Assembly: GCA_030490835.1 (NCBI GenBank) | Contig: CM059971.1 | Coordinates: 3,356,545 to 3,420,544 of the forward strand | Direction of reading: 5' to 3' | Length of the DNA: 64,000 nucleotides | Source of the DNA: Annona cherimola | Lineage: Eukaryota; Streptophyta; Magnoliopsida; Magnoliales; Annonaceae | In this document: piece by piece, positions 1 through 11,710 of the stretch | Layout: each line of letters begins with the position of its first letter | Numbering within the stretch: position 1 is the first letter of the stretch | Notes under the pieces: generated by a model | The model's database searches: none | What the model saw: only the letters and a program-made list of their open reading frames with translations | What the model was told of the DNA's origin: nothing | Program-made: the position numbers and the translations under genes

Positions 1-109
1 CCCTCAATTCAAATATATACAATAAGTTTAAACATTTTCAAATATACTCACTAAGGATGTGTTTGGATAAACATAAATGTTTTCAAATTAAAACTTTTCA
101 TTCTCTACA

Positions 110-1640
110 ATCAATGTTGATCAACCTTGGTTAGTATGAGATTTTAAAATTATTAAACATTATTAACTATCATATTGGATATATTTGAAATAAATGGGAC
201 ACTTAGCGGGTATGTACGAAAATTTTCAAATTTCAAGGGTATAATTGCAGTTCAAGGCAAACGAAGTGAATATATTTGAAATTAACTTTAAAAAAAATCA
301 AAATAAAATTAGTAATGCATCAGCTCATGGTGAATAATTTCTCCTTCGGCAATGATTTTGAAGGCAGAAAGAATAGCAGCCACATTATGATTTTACAAAT
401 TAAGTAAAAAGTTGCACTTATGTTTGTTAGCCTTGTGGAGAGGATAAGAAGAATTCACCAACAACTACTCAAGGAAAACCGAAAACCTGCATGAACACTT
501 TCCGAAAGCCTAATCACTGCATTTTATTTTATTTTATTTTATTTTCTTCTAAATTCAGACAACTATTGTACCATTTTCATTCCCTCTGAATTCCACAGCC
601 TGAATACAAACATCCTTGTTTGAAAGGGGATCTCTCACTTCTCAAATTTGATAGAAAATGTTTATTCCAAACGATCACAACCAATCAAGTTCCAATAGTG
701 GCAAGATAAGATAACTGAAAAGGAACCAAGAAAACTACAAACTGCATCATAGAAAGATTTCATCCATCCATATCAAGAATCTGTTGCTGCAGATTATATT
801 TGGCCATTTATTCAACATCCAACGTATCTGTGATTCATAACTTCCGAGTAAATTCAACAGAGCTATTTAAATTCCAAGGAATAGCTTACAGTGCCAGTAG
901 CCTGTTTAGGACCTTAAGGGGATCAATGAACGAGTAGCTTGATACAGAAAATAACAATAACAATCCTGTTTGGAGTTTCTTATCCAAAACTTTTGCACCC
1001 ATGGAAATTGTCGATGGTCGCAAATGAAGAATTACCAACCAAAGTCGCTCAAGTAATGCTCGTGCAAAAAAGCTGATATAAGGACCTCACAAGAATATGT
1101 TGGTCAAATTCCCAAGAGTTCCCCAAAACACCCAAAATCTCCCTTTCCAAATTGAAGAATCGTTCTATCACATTCAATGATGGCTTTCAATTATGAAGAG
1201 TGAGCATTCGAAAGCATCCAGACACAATATTTCAAAAAAACAAATCCAGACGAAAATCACCCATATCATACGCATAGGAAACCATGATTTCTCGAGTAAT
1301 TCAGCAGCAAAAAGGCATAGCAAGGAGGACAAAAACAATCAATGGACTTGAGAAATGAAATCTTGACCTGTTGGAAATTCTCCAGAGAGCAGTGATGAGA
1401 TGACTATGGGTAAGGCAACAGGAAGAAACGAAGGGTTATGAGAAGTGATTAAAAAAGGGAATTTGCAAGAAGAAAAACTAGGAAATCAAAACAAAAGGAA
1501 AAGCGGATGCGGAAAGAGAGGAAGCTGAACGAACCTTTCAGCGGCAGGCTGCAGGTGAAGAGAGCGGTTTTTGGGATGTTAGACGCGGTGTGTTTTGGCG
1601 GAGAGTTTTTGGGGATTCAAGAGGCCTGTTTGGAGGTTAG
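110..1640 (-). other. Noncoding block conserved in both duplicate copies, possible 5' transcribed region
   Basis: No open reading frame of note. The block is nearly collinear with 56230-57690. Its right end (about 1500-1640) is more GC-rich and purine/pyrimidine-biased than its surroundings. Read on the minus strand it resembles a short untranslated exon: a CT-rich stretch, then GAAAG followed by GTTCGTT, which would serve as a donor site, then a T-rich intron-like stretch. If so, a gene would run leftward out of the window. The exon reading is inference. No protein family is recognised. Confidence 0.3.
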
Positions 1641-3630
1641 CACTCGGGCTGCTCACTTGGGCTTACATTGGGCTAGTGATTAATCTAGCGATAAAGGTGA
1701 GGCAAAACTGGAGGTATAAATCTGGTTGAGATTTTCACCCTTGTTTTATTTATAAAATGTTAGCTTGATCTTGTATTCAACATTATTTTTAAAACTTCGA
1801 ATCCAACTCTAAACTAAATCCATATAAATCGGTTCAGCTTGGGTTACAAATTGGGTTATTAAATATATAATATTTTAAAAAAAATTACTTAATTAAATTT
1901 AATTTTAGAATATAAATTAATCTTTTATGGAAATTTCTTCCAATTTATGACTTACACTATAACATAATTGTCAGGTAATCATATTTATAAGTATTAATGT
2001 CTATTTATTGTCCATAGAATAAATCATTTTTATAATTATTACTGTCTATTTAATGTCTTTGTATCATACGATTCTATATGCTAATTTTTAAGTAATTATA
2101 AAATGTGATTGATCTTCATATGATTCTATATGCTAATTTTAAGTAATTATTAAATGTGATTGATTTTGTATGACTGTTTTTAAATAATCTATTATATTTG
2201 TACTAAAAAATGAAATCAAGTCGGGCTAGGTTGATAAACATTGAACTTAAACCAATTCATTTTGAGATTGGGTTAAAATAAATTGAATTATGTAACTTTT
2301 TAATGCCTAACTCAACCCTTATTATAAATCTGGTTAGGTTAGTTGAGTTTGGGTTGAGACCAACTCTATTTGCACTTTTAGGATAAACCACGTCACACTT
2401 GTGTGCATGCTTAATACATGTGTGTGTATGTTGATATGGTTTAAAACTTTTTAAATAAAAAATTTTCAGTATAAAATGTTTTAAAATGGAAGAAGTTATG
2501 TGACATAATAAGAATAATGATGAAAAGAAAAGAAAATATAGTTAAAATAGATAGAATAATTGTATATATTGTTGTAGAGAAATGATTTACAATAGAATAA
2601 TTGTATAGAAAAAAGTGAAAAATGATTAGAAAATAAACTAGTAGTGGAAGGTGAAAATGTTGTAGATAAAAAGTTTACCTCCAGTCTCCTGTAGAAAAAT
2701 TCCTTATGTGTTCTAAACAATTCAAGATTCTTGAATTGAATCTGTATCACTATTTCTAAGACAAATTTTCAATTATTAAGACAGCTTTTCAATTTTTAAT
2801 ACAATTTTATCTATTCTCAATACAACTTTACTCCTTTTCAATATACATCATTACATTCTCATCCTAGATACAGATTTAATCCAAAAATCTTGTATCATTT
2901 GAAACACTTTAATGATATAAGATTTTTTGAACAAATTTGTATCTAAGATGAAAATATAATGATGTGTGTTGTGAATGAGTAAAGTTGTATTGCGAATTGG
3001 TAAAATTGTGTTGGAAATTGAAAAATTTATATTGAAAATTAGAAAATTGTCTTAGAATATATAGATTCAATTCAAAGATCTTGTATAGTTTGAAAAAATT
3101 TGCCCATAGCTGATTCATTTCTCATATCCATCTTGCGTTCATTGTCATACATTCAAATTTTATATTTAAAATAATGACTAATAATTACATTATGGATTTT
3201 TAACATCTCATTCTTCCTTAATAAATATTTAATTATTTAGCACAAAGTTTTTTATTTATATTTAGCACAAAGTTTTATTCCCGACTTTTTAATTTATTTT
3301 TTCTTTCCTTTTGAGGGAAAAACTTGAATAAAATTATAGAATTATCAATAATTTGTAATTTTTTAATAATTTAGACCATAATTCTCTACTTTTATCTAAT
3401 CCAGCATTAAATTGAATAGGTTTGAGTCATTAAATAGGTCAACTAAAGAGTCAAGTTCCATTAACGTGGTTAAGGTGCTTAGGTGCCGAAAGAAGAGCAA
3501 GTACTACAATATCTAGGAGATATTTTCACGATATTTTTGAAATGTGCAACATTTTCGTTGAGACATCATCACCTAACTAGAGTGTGCAAATCAAGTAATC
3601 GCCTATTAGACTATGCAACGTTATTTATAA
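1641..3630. other. AT-rich intergenic stretch of the left duplicate
   Basis: No gene seen. It contains a short tandem repeat around 2040-2170 (TGATTCTATATGCTAATTTT-like unit twice) and a Tourist-MITE-related internal segment at about 2440-2690, both also present in the right copy near 60770-61370. The short reading frames here are low-complexity Phe/Tyr/Asn-rich and not credible genes. Confidence 0.5.
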
Positions 3631-3632
3631 AA

Positions 3633-4050
3633 GGGTAATTTGTATATATACCCGCATAGTTTCACCGAAATTACAGATATACCCACGTAGTTTCACAAAT
3701 TGCATATTATCCCAACATAGTTTCATTATGTAGTTTCACGAATAGCATATCTGCCGTTATATTTTCAAAAATAATGAAAATTTCCTCATCTTCATAGGGA
3801 TAATATGTAATTTTGGTGAAACTATATGGAGGTGATATGCAATTCATGAAACTATGGATGATGGCATTTTCATCATTTTTTGAAAATATAATGGCAGATA
3901 TTAACGGCAGTTAATGGCTTGGGGTAATACGTAATTTTGGTGAAACTATGTAGGGGTAATATGCAATTCGTGAAACTATGTGAGTATCTCTGCAATTAGG
4001 TCAGATTATGTGGATATACATATATATATATACATATATGCAAATTACCC
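3633..4050. mobile_element. Full-length palindromic (foldback) MITE, 418 bp, 9-bp target duplication
   Basis: The element starts GGGTAATTTG and ends CAAATTACCC; almost the whole length folds back on itself around a centre near 3840. It is flanked by the direct repeat TTTATAAAA (3624-3632 and 4051-4059), a 9-bp target-site duplication typical of Mutator-like elements. A sister of nearly the same size lies at 42905-43324, with relatives at 8648-9045 and 9585-10073. It encodes no protein. Mutator-like assignment is inferred from the target duplication size and long inverted repeats. Confidence 0.75.
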
Positions 4051-4106
4051 TTTATAAAATTTTGTCAAAAGTACTTGTAAATATATATTGAAAATATACT
4101 TTCGTG

Positions 4107-4506
4107 AGGAGTGATTCTATTAGCCCGGGCTAAGTAAATGACCCACTTAGCCCACCTCAAAAAACCTATTTAAAACAACTTTTTTTTGTTTTTTTCTTTA
4201 TATACTTGTTTATCTAAATGTATTTAACATATAGACCAAGTTTTACCATTTTTGGAAATGTGCATATATTTTTTTTATATTTTTGAAAATAAGGGTATTT
4301 TAAATGCATATATACATATAGATGTTTGAAAATCTCAAAAAAATAGATAAACATATTCAAAAATGGTAAAACTTGGTCTATATGTTAAATACACTTAGAT
4401 AAACAAGTACATGAAAAAAAAAGTAAAAAAAAATTATTATAAATAAGTTTTTTGATGTGGGTTAAGTGGGCCATTTACTTAGCCCGGGCTAACAGAATCA
4501 CTCCTG
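4107..4506. mobile_element. Foldback MITE with long inverted repeats and 10-bp target duplication (Mutator-like)
   Basis: Termini GGAGTGATTCTATTAGCCCG and its inverted partner at 4486-4505 extend to inverted repeats of more than 60 bp (left 4108-4170, right 4440-4505), and the interior is palindromic too. Flanked by TACTTTCGTG at 4097-4106 and 4507-4516. This segment is missing from the right duplicate copy, but there a larger stretch (equivalent to about 3517-4887) is absent, so simple insertion cannot be concluded. Same family as the element at 15468-16149. Confidence 0.8.
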
Positions 4507-4639
4507 TACTTTCGTGGGATTATGCTTTTGTTCCAGAAAAACCTATCACAGATAACATACTAATTGCATATAATATTATACGTTACACTTTATCTGAGAA
4601 CAAGAAAGAAAGACAAAGGAGAAGATGTAGTAGTGAAAT

Positions 4640-5310
4640 TAGGTCTCCACGTGCCTCTCCGAATTTGATACAAATGAATAAAATGGTCAAAAGAAAAGCA
4701 AATATGAATCTGAAATTGCCCTTGTAAAATGAAAAATGTCACATTGCGAAGGAATGAAGATTTCGATTTTTGGATTTGAGCTGAGGCAGGCTTTTCTTTC
4801 ATTTATGTCAATCGCTTTGCCGATGCCCGGTGGTTTCTTCTTCTCCACTGCAGGTTGATGTTGCCGTCGGCCTATGCACTGACTCGCCAGATTCGTACAG
4901 CCCTGTTGGTCATCTCTTCCATCACTGGCGAACGACAGATCCCCATTGTTACACAAGATTTTGCCAGATATGCCGCCCAACCATTCTCCATCATTGTCAT
5001 CGCAAGACACTTTGATGTCGTTTGGCTAGCTGTTACCGCCCAAGCCTCTCTCCATCAGCATTCGTTCATGCCGCTGATCTACTCTTTGGTGCCGCCATCT
5101 CATCGCCATCGCACACTTCCAGCCGCCAGCAACCATCTCTTCTTCTTCAGATCTGTCAGGCTCTCGGGCAGGCCCCCCATCCGACTAATCTCTCTCCTCT
5201 TTCCTTAGGATCTCGTTGATACAGGAGGCGAGATTGTAAATATGTGGGCTCCGTAAAAGTTCCGACGACTGAGAGGTGCCGCGCGACAGCTGGACAAGAG
5301 GCTTGCAGGG
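4640..5310. other. GC-rich block with a reading frame conserved between duplicates
   Basis: A GC-rich island in AT-rich DNA. A plus-strand frame (4855-5208) and its counterpart at about 62102-62425 align without indels for roughly 95 codons (shared words include VISSITG, RQIP, IIVIARHFD, AVTAQASLHQ, SNHLFFFRSVRL). Near the end both copies keep a possible 3' splice site (left TTTCCTTAG before GATCTCGTTG) and a short frame LVDTGGEIVNMWAP (left) or LIDTGGEIVNMWAP (right) ending in a stop. I do not recognise a protein family. It may be a promoter/5'UTR fragment or captured exon; absence of indels may simply reflect low divergence. Confidence 0.35.
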
Positions 5311-5345
5311 GCGCATTGAAATTTCAGTGCCCAAAGACACATTAA

Positions 5346-5636
5346 GGGTGCGTTTGTTTAGGACAAAAAAGTATCAATTAAAACTTTTCCATCTAAAACT
5401 TTTCAATCTCCATAATTATTCTATTTTTTAATTATTTTTTCATATTTTTCTATACAAACTACCTTACTTTTCAATCATTTCTACACAACTACCCATACAA
5501 CTAACCTATCTATTTTAACTTTATTCTCTTTACTACTCATCATTACTCCTATTATATCACATTACTTTCTATTGATTTGACAACTTTTACTCCAAAAACT
5601 TTTCATCAAAAGTTTTACCTCCAACTAAACACACCC
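5346..5636. mobile_element. Tourist-like MITE (PIF/Harbinger type), 291 bp
   Basis: Starts GGGTGCGTTTGTTTAGG and ends CTAAACACACCC, with TAA on the left and TGA on the right as a 3-bp target duplication. The right duplicate (about 62590-62605) has the empty site CATTGAATCATTT where this copy reads CATTAA-element-TGAATCATTT, so TGA is the target. The interior carries the family's repeated AAAACTTTTCA words near both ends. Many relatives occur in the window. Confidence 0.85.
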
Positions 5637-5909
5637 TGAATCATTTCCCGGAATGGAAGGGGAGATCAAAAGCGACGGGAGACATTTTGGAGAGTGAAAA
5701 CGGTGAGAAATGTAATATTTGGTGAAATATTTTGAAAATTATGTGATCGATAAGAAATGAGTATTGTAAAATTGAAATAAATAGGTTTGTTGAAAGGCAA
5801 TTGATAAGAAAAATGATTGAAATATAGAAGTAAAAATGTAAAAATCTAATCATTCGATGATTAATGAAGTGCCTTGAAATTTGTGCACCCCACGTTTTCT
5901 CATCCACAT
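5637..5909. other. AT-rich shared duplicate sequence
   Basis: Matches about 62588-62870. No gene; the reading frame on the minus strand here is not recognised and is not preserved in the other copy. Confidence 0.5.
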
Positions 5910-6325
5910 TTTCCATGAGAACTGATCTTATGCTCTCGGGAGTATTGAGCTCTCGATGCTCCTCGGTGCATACTCTCATTTTTTATTTTTTTGAAATTTT
6001 TTTTACAAGATTGTTAATCTAAGTGTATTTAATATGTGCGTAAATTTTTATCATTTTTGGAGTATTTTTTATATTTATTTTTTATTTTTAAAAATCAATG
6101 GTATTTTAGATAATTTAATATTACTAAAATGCCACTCATTTTCAAAAATAAAAAAGAAATATCTAAAATGCTCCAAAAATGGTAAAAATTAATTTATATA
6201 TTAAATACACTTAGATTAATAGTTTCATAAAAAAAATTTCAGAAAAAATAAAAAAATAAGTGTATGCACTCGGGAGCATTGAGAACTCAATGCTCTCAAG
6301 GGCATATGGCCTGGCTCCCATTTCC
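5910..6325. mobile_element. Foldback MITE with nested inverted repeats, left copy only
   Basis: Both ends carry words such as TGCTCTCGGG, ATTGAGCTCTC and their inverted versions (TGCACTCGGGAGCATTGAG, CTCAATGCTCTC), and the middle folds back (AAATTTTTACCATTTTTGGA-like arms). The right duplicate at about 62870-62890 runs straight from CCACGTTTTCTC to CATACCCC, so this insertion is absent there. Imperfect flanking repeat around CATTTTCC/CATTTCCC suggests an 8-9 bp target duplication. Same family as 13631-13940, 17534-17871 and 17930-18269. Confidence 0.7.
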
Positions 6326-6524
6326 CATACCCCAAATGTCCCCTGTATTTAAGAATCTAAAGAAAAGAATTTAGAGGAGTTAAGAATGAAAGGAAAAATT
6401 TCTATCTTGAAGAGAGAAAAAATACTAACTACGGTCATTACATAGATCATCCCTAGTTATATAATAAGTATTTTCCTTATAAATAAATCTTTTTGTGATA
6501 ATATAAGAGTTGCGATCTACTACA

Positions 6525-6755
6525 CCTAAGGGCAAATACCCTTTTTTTATATGTTTTTAAAAATTTTTATGAAAATTTCACTGATTTTAAAAAATTTTAA
6601 AAATATCTACAAATTTTCAAAATTAATAAAACTTGATATATATGTTAAATACATTTAGATTAACAACTGCATAAAAAAATTCAAAAAAATAAAAGAAAAT
6701 GGGTGAAATATACCTAAGTGCACTGGGCTAAGTGTACCGAAGTGCATTAAAAAAT
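6525..6755. mobile_element. Short foldback element present in both duplicates
   Basis: Left end CTACACCTAAGGGCAAATAC pairs with a right end containing GTGCACTGGGC and CTAAGTGTACC in inverted orientation, with palindromic AT-rich arms. The copy at 63055-63290 sits at the matching place, so it predates the duplication. Confidence 0.5.
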
Positions 6756-8429
6756 CTTCCACAATCTAAAGGTGTAAGACACAAAAACCACACCCCAAAA
6801 GTGAGTTAAATTTTTTCTTAGCTTGCGATAGAAGTTAATCACTATGAGTAAAAGCTTTTTTAGTCAAAAAGATTTTATCTAGAGTCTTTATACTACCATT
6901 GCTAAAAGTTAGGCTTTACAACAAGTTTTATGGCATTTTTACAAATATGCCAACAACTTTTGACCAATATTGCATCCGTATCTTTATGTTTGCTAATATT
7001 ATAAATATTTCCAAAAAAATTTATGAAATTGCAAGGTATCCTTTTGTTACAATACCGTTAAAATCTTTTTTTAAATGACATAATATCTCTGAGCCAAGTG
7101 ATACACTTACGATTTTTGCAAATATTATATGCTTGTTTGCGAAAAGACTAGAATAGTAATATATGTAAAAATATATATAATAATGAAATAGCAAATATGT
7201 CTATAATAGTTAAAAATGGTAAGTGTATCACTTAGTTTAAAGAGCATTATTATCATTTTACAAAAAATTCTAATGGCATCCCAACGAAAGGGACATGCTA
7301 GCAATTTCATGTAAACTTTGTGGATATATTTACAATATCGGTAAACTTAGAAATATGGATGCAATAGTAGTCAAACTTTATAGGTGTATTTACAAAATTT
7401 CTGAGTTATGTTTTGTGTGACTACTTTTTTAGTTGTACACGTTGCCCCTTAGATGTCCAAAGTTGATGATGTGGGTACCCCTTCGTATAGCATATATTTG
7501 ATTACATTATATGTATTTGGCTATAATAAACAATTTAACAATAAATATTTGTTTCGTTTTAAAAAAATATAATATTTGTTGCTTTTGAGTGACGACATTT
7601 AGTTAAATGTAATCATTTTTTATGTCAATTATATTACAAGACATAAAAAATAATATTGAACACAACTATTAAAATTGACCTACAAATAATAATAAAACGT
7701 CGACTGCAATTAATGTGGGACTCGAGCTGTATTTAGTACTGAAAAAGTGGTCATGAACAATACATTTTGTTATAGTGATATTTAATAATAATGTTGTATC
7801 TTTTGAAATAAAATACATATGTAGTTACACCATATACACAAATGTTAGTGTAACCAAGTCAAGGGGTTTTCACCAACCGAACAATTCTCAATTGACCACA
7901 ATGGGTTGAATAAGGCCCTGACGCTGCTAAGTGCGCGAGATGAATACCACCGGCTGAGATTTAAGTTGAGAGCAATGGTTTTCTTTATTGATAATTGAGA
8001 GGTTATTTCTCCTTTAGAAAAATTTGTAAGAATTGTCTTATGACTTAATTGTAATATGAGTTGAGATGTGATGTAAATACACACTAATAAAAAAAAGTCA
8101 AGAAGTTTGCAAGACCATCCCGACAGATAGAATGAGATAAAACTTCTCGTTACAAAAGCAACTTTTATCAATTTCAATATTATTTTTCTCGTTTTTTATA
8201 AAACCTCTCATTTTCAATAAATTAAAATCTTATTTTTACATTTCTAATACTACTTTTTCTTTCAAAATATAATTTTTCATTTATGAATGCACAACATATC
8301 CTCATTTGTCCTGCTCATCCAAATTTCACTCAACAAATGATTCCAAACATGTGTTAAACGTTCATTTTTCTTTTCATGCATATTAGCCAGGTGGAATTTG
8401 TAATTAGAAATGAAATTAGACTTTGACAA
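6756..8429. other. AT-rich stretch without a recognised gene
   Basis: 6756-7470 is shared with the right duplicate; beyond it the sequence is unique in the window. At about 7845-8180 the minus strand has an LTR-like feel: a moderately complex stretch with TCAATAAAG-type poly(A) signal words and a 110-codon open frame with no recognisable domain. It may be a solo LTR or LINE remnant, but no TG...CA ends with a target duplication could be fixed. Confidence 0.3.
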
Positions 8430-9235
8430 GTAAGATATTATTGTAGTAAGTTATATGAAATCGTATTTACTATTGAAAAATTCTTACATAAGGCTACCTC
8501 TTGTAACCATATTTAAACTTTGTTGCATTTGATACTAGACGTGGCTAACTACTATGTTATTGTGACTGATGTTTTATAACTATTTGTAGCTAAATTCTAA
8601 CAACTATTTGTAACCAATTGGGAAAAGTAAGATATTGTTGTGGTCAGGGGTGATTTGCAAACATACTCATTAAGATTTACCATAATTACAAAATATATTC
8701 ATATAGTTTTTCAAATTACATATAACCTCTGCATAGTTTTACCAAAATTGCAAGTACACCCACACCCTTATGACGCCATTATTGAACTATTATAGCATGG
8801 GCATATTCGCAAAAAAATGTAAACAATATGAGCATATTTGCAATTTTAAAAATTAAATAAGAATACTTAGTTTTTACAGATATACTCATGTTGTAACAGT
8901 GCGGTAACAACACCAGAACACATTAACAGTGTGAGTATATCTACAATCATAGTCAGACTAAGTGGAGGTTATTTATGATTTCTGTAATTATATGGGTATA
9001 TTTGTAATTATGGTCAAATTAAGTAAGTATATTTGCAATTTACCCATATAGTAAGTGTATATGAAATTGTATATACTATTGAAAAATTTCTTACATAAGG
9101 CCACCCTTTTGTAACCAAATTTAAACTTTGTTGTGTTTGATGTTAGATGTGGCTAAGTAATATGTTATTATGTCTGATGTATATAACTATTTGTGGCCAA
9201 ATTCTAGTAACCATATCCATAATTCATGTGCAGCC
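8430..9235. repeat. Local direct duplication of about 190 bp flanking a foldback element
   Basis: The segment 8430-8630 (containing ACTATTGAAAAATTCTTACA and TTTAAACTTTGTTG) recurs at about 9040-9235 with some divergence. Between the two copies lies the palindromic element 8648-9045. The repeat carries no reading frame of note. Confidence 0.75.
8648..9045. mobile_element. Foldback MITE (GGGTGATTTGC...GCAATTTACCC)
   Basis: Same family as 3633-4050: GGGTRATTTGC termini and internal words such as ATAGTTTTACCAAAATTGCA facing their inverted copies. No clean target duplication was seen, and it is embedded in a local duplication. Confidence 0.6.
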
Positions 9236-9584
9236 CCGTTTAGTTATGAGTGGCAAAAAAATTACCTTTTTGAGGAGTATAATATAAGAAATAATGAGGA
9301 AGTTAAGAACAGTAAAGTGGGATAAGTGAGTACAATATGATAAATATTTTCTTTCTAAAAAAAAGAACAGTAAGTGCGTTAGAAAAGGGAAGCTTGGATG
9401 GAAATTAGGATAAATTTTACTAAATTAAAATCCTAAGACAATAAGGCTGAATTCACAGAGTGTAATTCTTGCTTGAGAAAAGTTAATTAGTGAATCTTTA
9501 GGGTCTATTTGCCCGAGCCGAAAAGTTCATGCCTTAAGCATAAGTTATGTTTCTTAGCTTATCTATTACTTTTTGGTGAGTTTT

Positions 9585-10073
9585 AAGAGTAATTTACTCA
9601 TATAGTTTGACTAAAATTACAGATATATTCATGTAGTTTCATAAATTGCTTATTACTCCTACATAATTTTACCAAAATTGCATAAAACTCTCATGTGACC
9701 TATTTTCCATCAACATTCATTAAAATGTGTGTTAGAAAATTAAATAATGATGGAAATAACCCTGTTTAGATCTATATTAAATTTTCATCGCTATGAAATA
9801 CTCAATTATGCAGGTAGCATATTCGGAGAAGAGATCATGTAAAAAGAGTGATTTTCTAAGGAGCACAAGTGAGTTAATATAGTTTTGAACAGGGTTATTT
9901 CCATCATTATCCAATTTACTAACACATTTTTTAACAGTTGTTAACAAAAAGAGGTCCATGGGATTACATGCTATTTTAGTAAAATTGTATAAGGGTAATA
10001 TGCAATTTGTGAAACTACATAATTATATTTGCAATTTCGGTCAGATTATGTAGATATATGTGCAAATTACTCA
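9585..10073. mobile_element. Foldback MITE with a central unrelated loop
   Basis: Arms of the 3633-4050 family (GTAATTTACTCATATAG at left, GCAAATTACTC at right). The inner palindrome pairs AATGATGGAAATAACCCTGTT (9747-9767) with its inverse near 9891-9911. The loop between, about 9770-9890, is not palindromic and differs from sister elements, so it may be acquired sequence. Confidence 0.6.
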
Positions 10074-10716
10074 GTTTTTTTAATAAGTATTTATATACAT
10101 CATAATAACTTATATTACATTCAACTACATTCATAACCATTATACGATGGAGAGAATTTTTTCAATAACATGTTTGGTTTTTATATACAAAACATTCGAG
10201 CCTAATAGGTAATCTCGGCCAAACATCTAAAAAAGCGCAAAACGTCAGCACTTATTATGGATATTAATGGCGCTCAAATAGGCCAAACAATGTCAAACCC
10301 AAGGGTCTATCTGGCCTAATGGTACAATTAACGCAAAGTCGTGCATTGGCCGAAAAGCTCTAAATAGGTGTTCTTGTTAAGAAGCTTTTTATGGCTTTTA
10401 CCCAAAAATTTTGTGTGGAAATTATAAGTCTGGCCAAATAGCCTATGAAAAGTTGACCAAATCCATGGTGCTTGATGTAAGTAAGCAAACACTATGTGAA
10501 ACATGTAAGGCAAAACTAGCCTCTTGGCTAAAATTATTCCAATTCTACGCCTAGAGATAAGTTTAGGGTAACAGCATTTGTCACTAGAAATAGAAACACA
10601 TCAACAAATTTGGTTAAAAGAAGCAAGACTTACCCTGTAAATGCCTCTCTTATCTGTACTAGTAATCAATGCCCAATGTCTAATTGTTATTACTGAATAC
10701 ATGCATACAATTGAAG
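10074..10716. other. No gene seen; P450 exon 1 not found here
   Basis: The region upstream of the P450 remnant was read for a membrane-anchor exon (start codon, hydrophobic stretch, proline-rich hinge) and none was found. It holds GGCC-containing degenerate words (GGTCTATYTGGCC near 10303) repeated loosely from 9489 but no clear element. Confidence 0.4.
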
Positions 10717-11044
10717 ATATGGGAAGATTTTTCAATCCCATCTTTTCGGGCACCCAGCAATAGTCTCATGCGACCTAGATTTCAACTCATTCATTCTCCA
10801 CAATGAGGATCAGTTGTTTGAGAGCAGCTATCCTGCTAACATCCCAGGCATACTTGGGGATCTCACCATGCTTGTGACTACTGGTGATCACCACAAGCGA
10901 CTTCGAGCTGCCGCACTCCCCCTCTTTGCCACCATCAAAGCTGGCAACAGCTGCTTCATCTCTGATATTGAAAACAGTTCAATTAGGATCATGAGCACGT
11001 GGACAAGCAACGAAACTCTCATTTTCTGCAATGAAACCTGCAAG
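10717..11044 (+). pseudogene. P450 remnant exon (substrate-recognition region, GILGDLTMLVTTGDHHKRLR)
   Basis: Open frame from YGKIFQSHLFG through FESSYPANIPGILG to IFCNETCK. The acceptor is TTGAAG at 10716. The expected junction after the lysine codon is followed by GCATGT instead of GTATGT, so the donor is either a GC type or a damaged GT. Confidence 0.8.
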
Positions 11045-11710
11045 GCATGTTGATACATCTCCTCATTTGACCAAGAATAGGGGTTAATTGAAATATGAAT
11101 AGAAATTACATTTGTACTCATATACATAGGTAATAATATAGCCACAAAGTGTCAGCCATTTTCATTACAAAATTTTATGTATCTATAGCTATCTTTTTGC
11201 TGTCAAATATCAAATGCAGTGTAGTACTATATTAGTTTCAACCAAAGATATATTATTATATACAGCCAAATTTTCGTAATACATTAAATATTATTTTTTA
11301 TTGAGTTCAATTTAAAAATCAGTCACACTTAACCGTATGTTACCATTCAAAAGTGAAGAAATATCTATAACTAAATAATAAATTGTCACCAAAATAACCT
11401 CACATTTTCAGCCATTTTTAATAGGTAATGATCAAATGCAGTGGTCCTGCAAGAATCTTTTCATGCAAAATTTTTTATTCTATGACTTTCAATTCTAAAC
11501 CATTTAATAATTAATAAAATGATTTGGGAAAAGCGGATGTGTATATATATGGAGTCTTCAAGCTTATTGTAAGTACTAAATTATTACTCTTTTACAAATG
11601 TGTGGTTATATTAATTAACAAGGGAAAATTTTGTGATCATATTTGGAATTTAACCCTTTGGAATTGTATATATTTATGATAAGCATTAATTAAAATTTTA
11701 TGTGTCACAA

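Larger units (their letters stand above)
1..7470. repeat. Left copy of a large direct segmental duplication
   Basis: This stretch matches about 55686-64000 in the same orientation, in blocks that stay collinear: 110-1630 with 56230-57690, 1630-3515 with 59020-62090, 4888-5345 with 62102-62585, 5637-5905 with 62588-62870, and 6325-7470 with 62888-64000. The match begins at the first base of the window and runs to its last base, so the true duplication is probably longer on both sides. Copies differ by point changes and by transposon insertions that give filled-site and empty-site pairs. No intact gene is visible in this copy. Seen directly by comparison; percent identity was not computed. Confidence 0.9.

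Noticed and set aside
7845..8177. LTR retrotransposon coding frame
   Set aside because: The 110-codon frame has no gag, protease, integrase or reverse transcriptase motif, and no paired LTR was found.
3633..10073. Regular short repeats as a CRISPR-like array
   Set aside because: The repeats are palindromic MITEs of different sizes, and the genome is a plant nuclear one.
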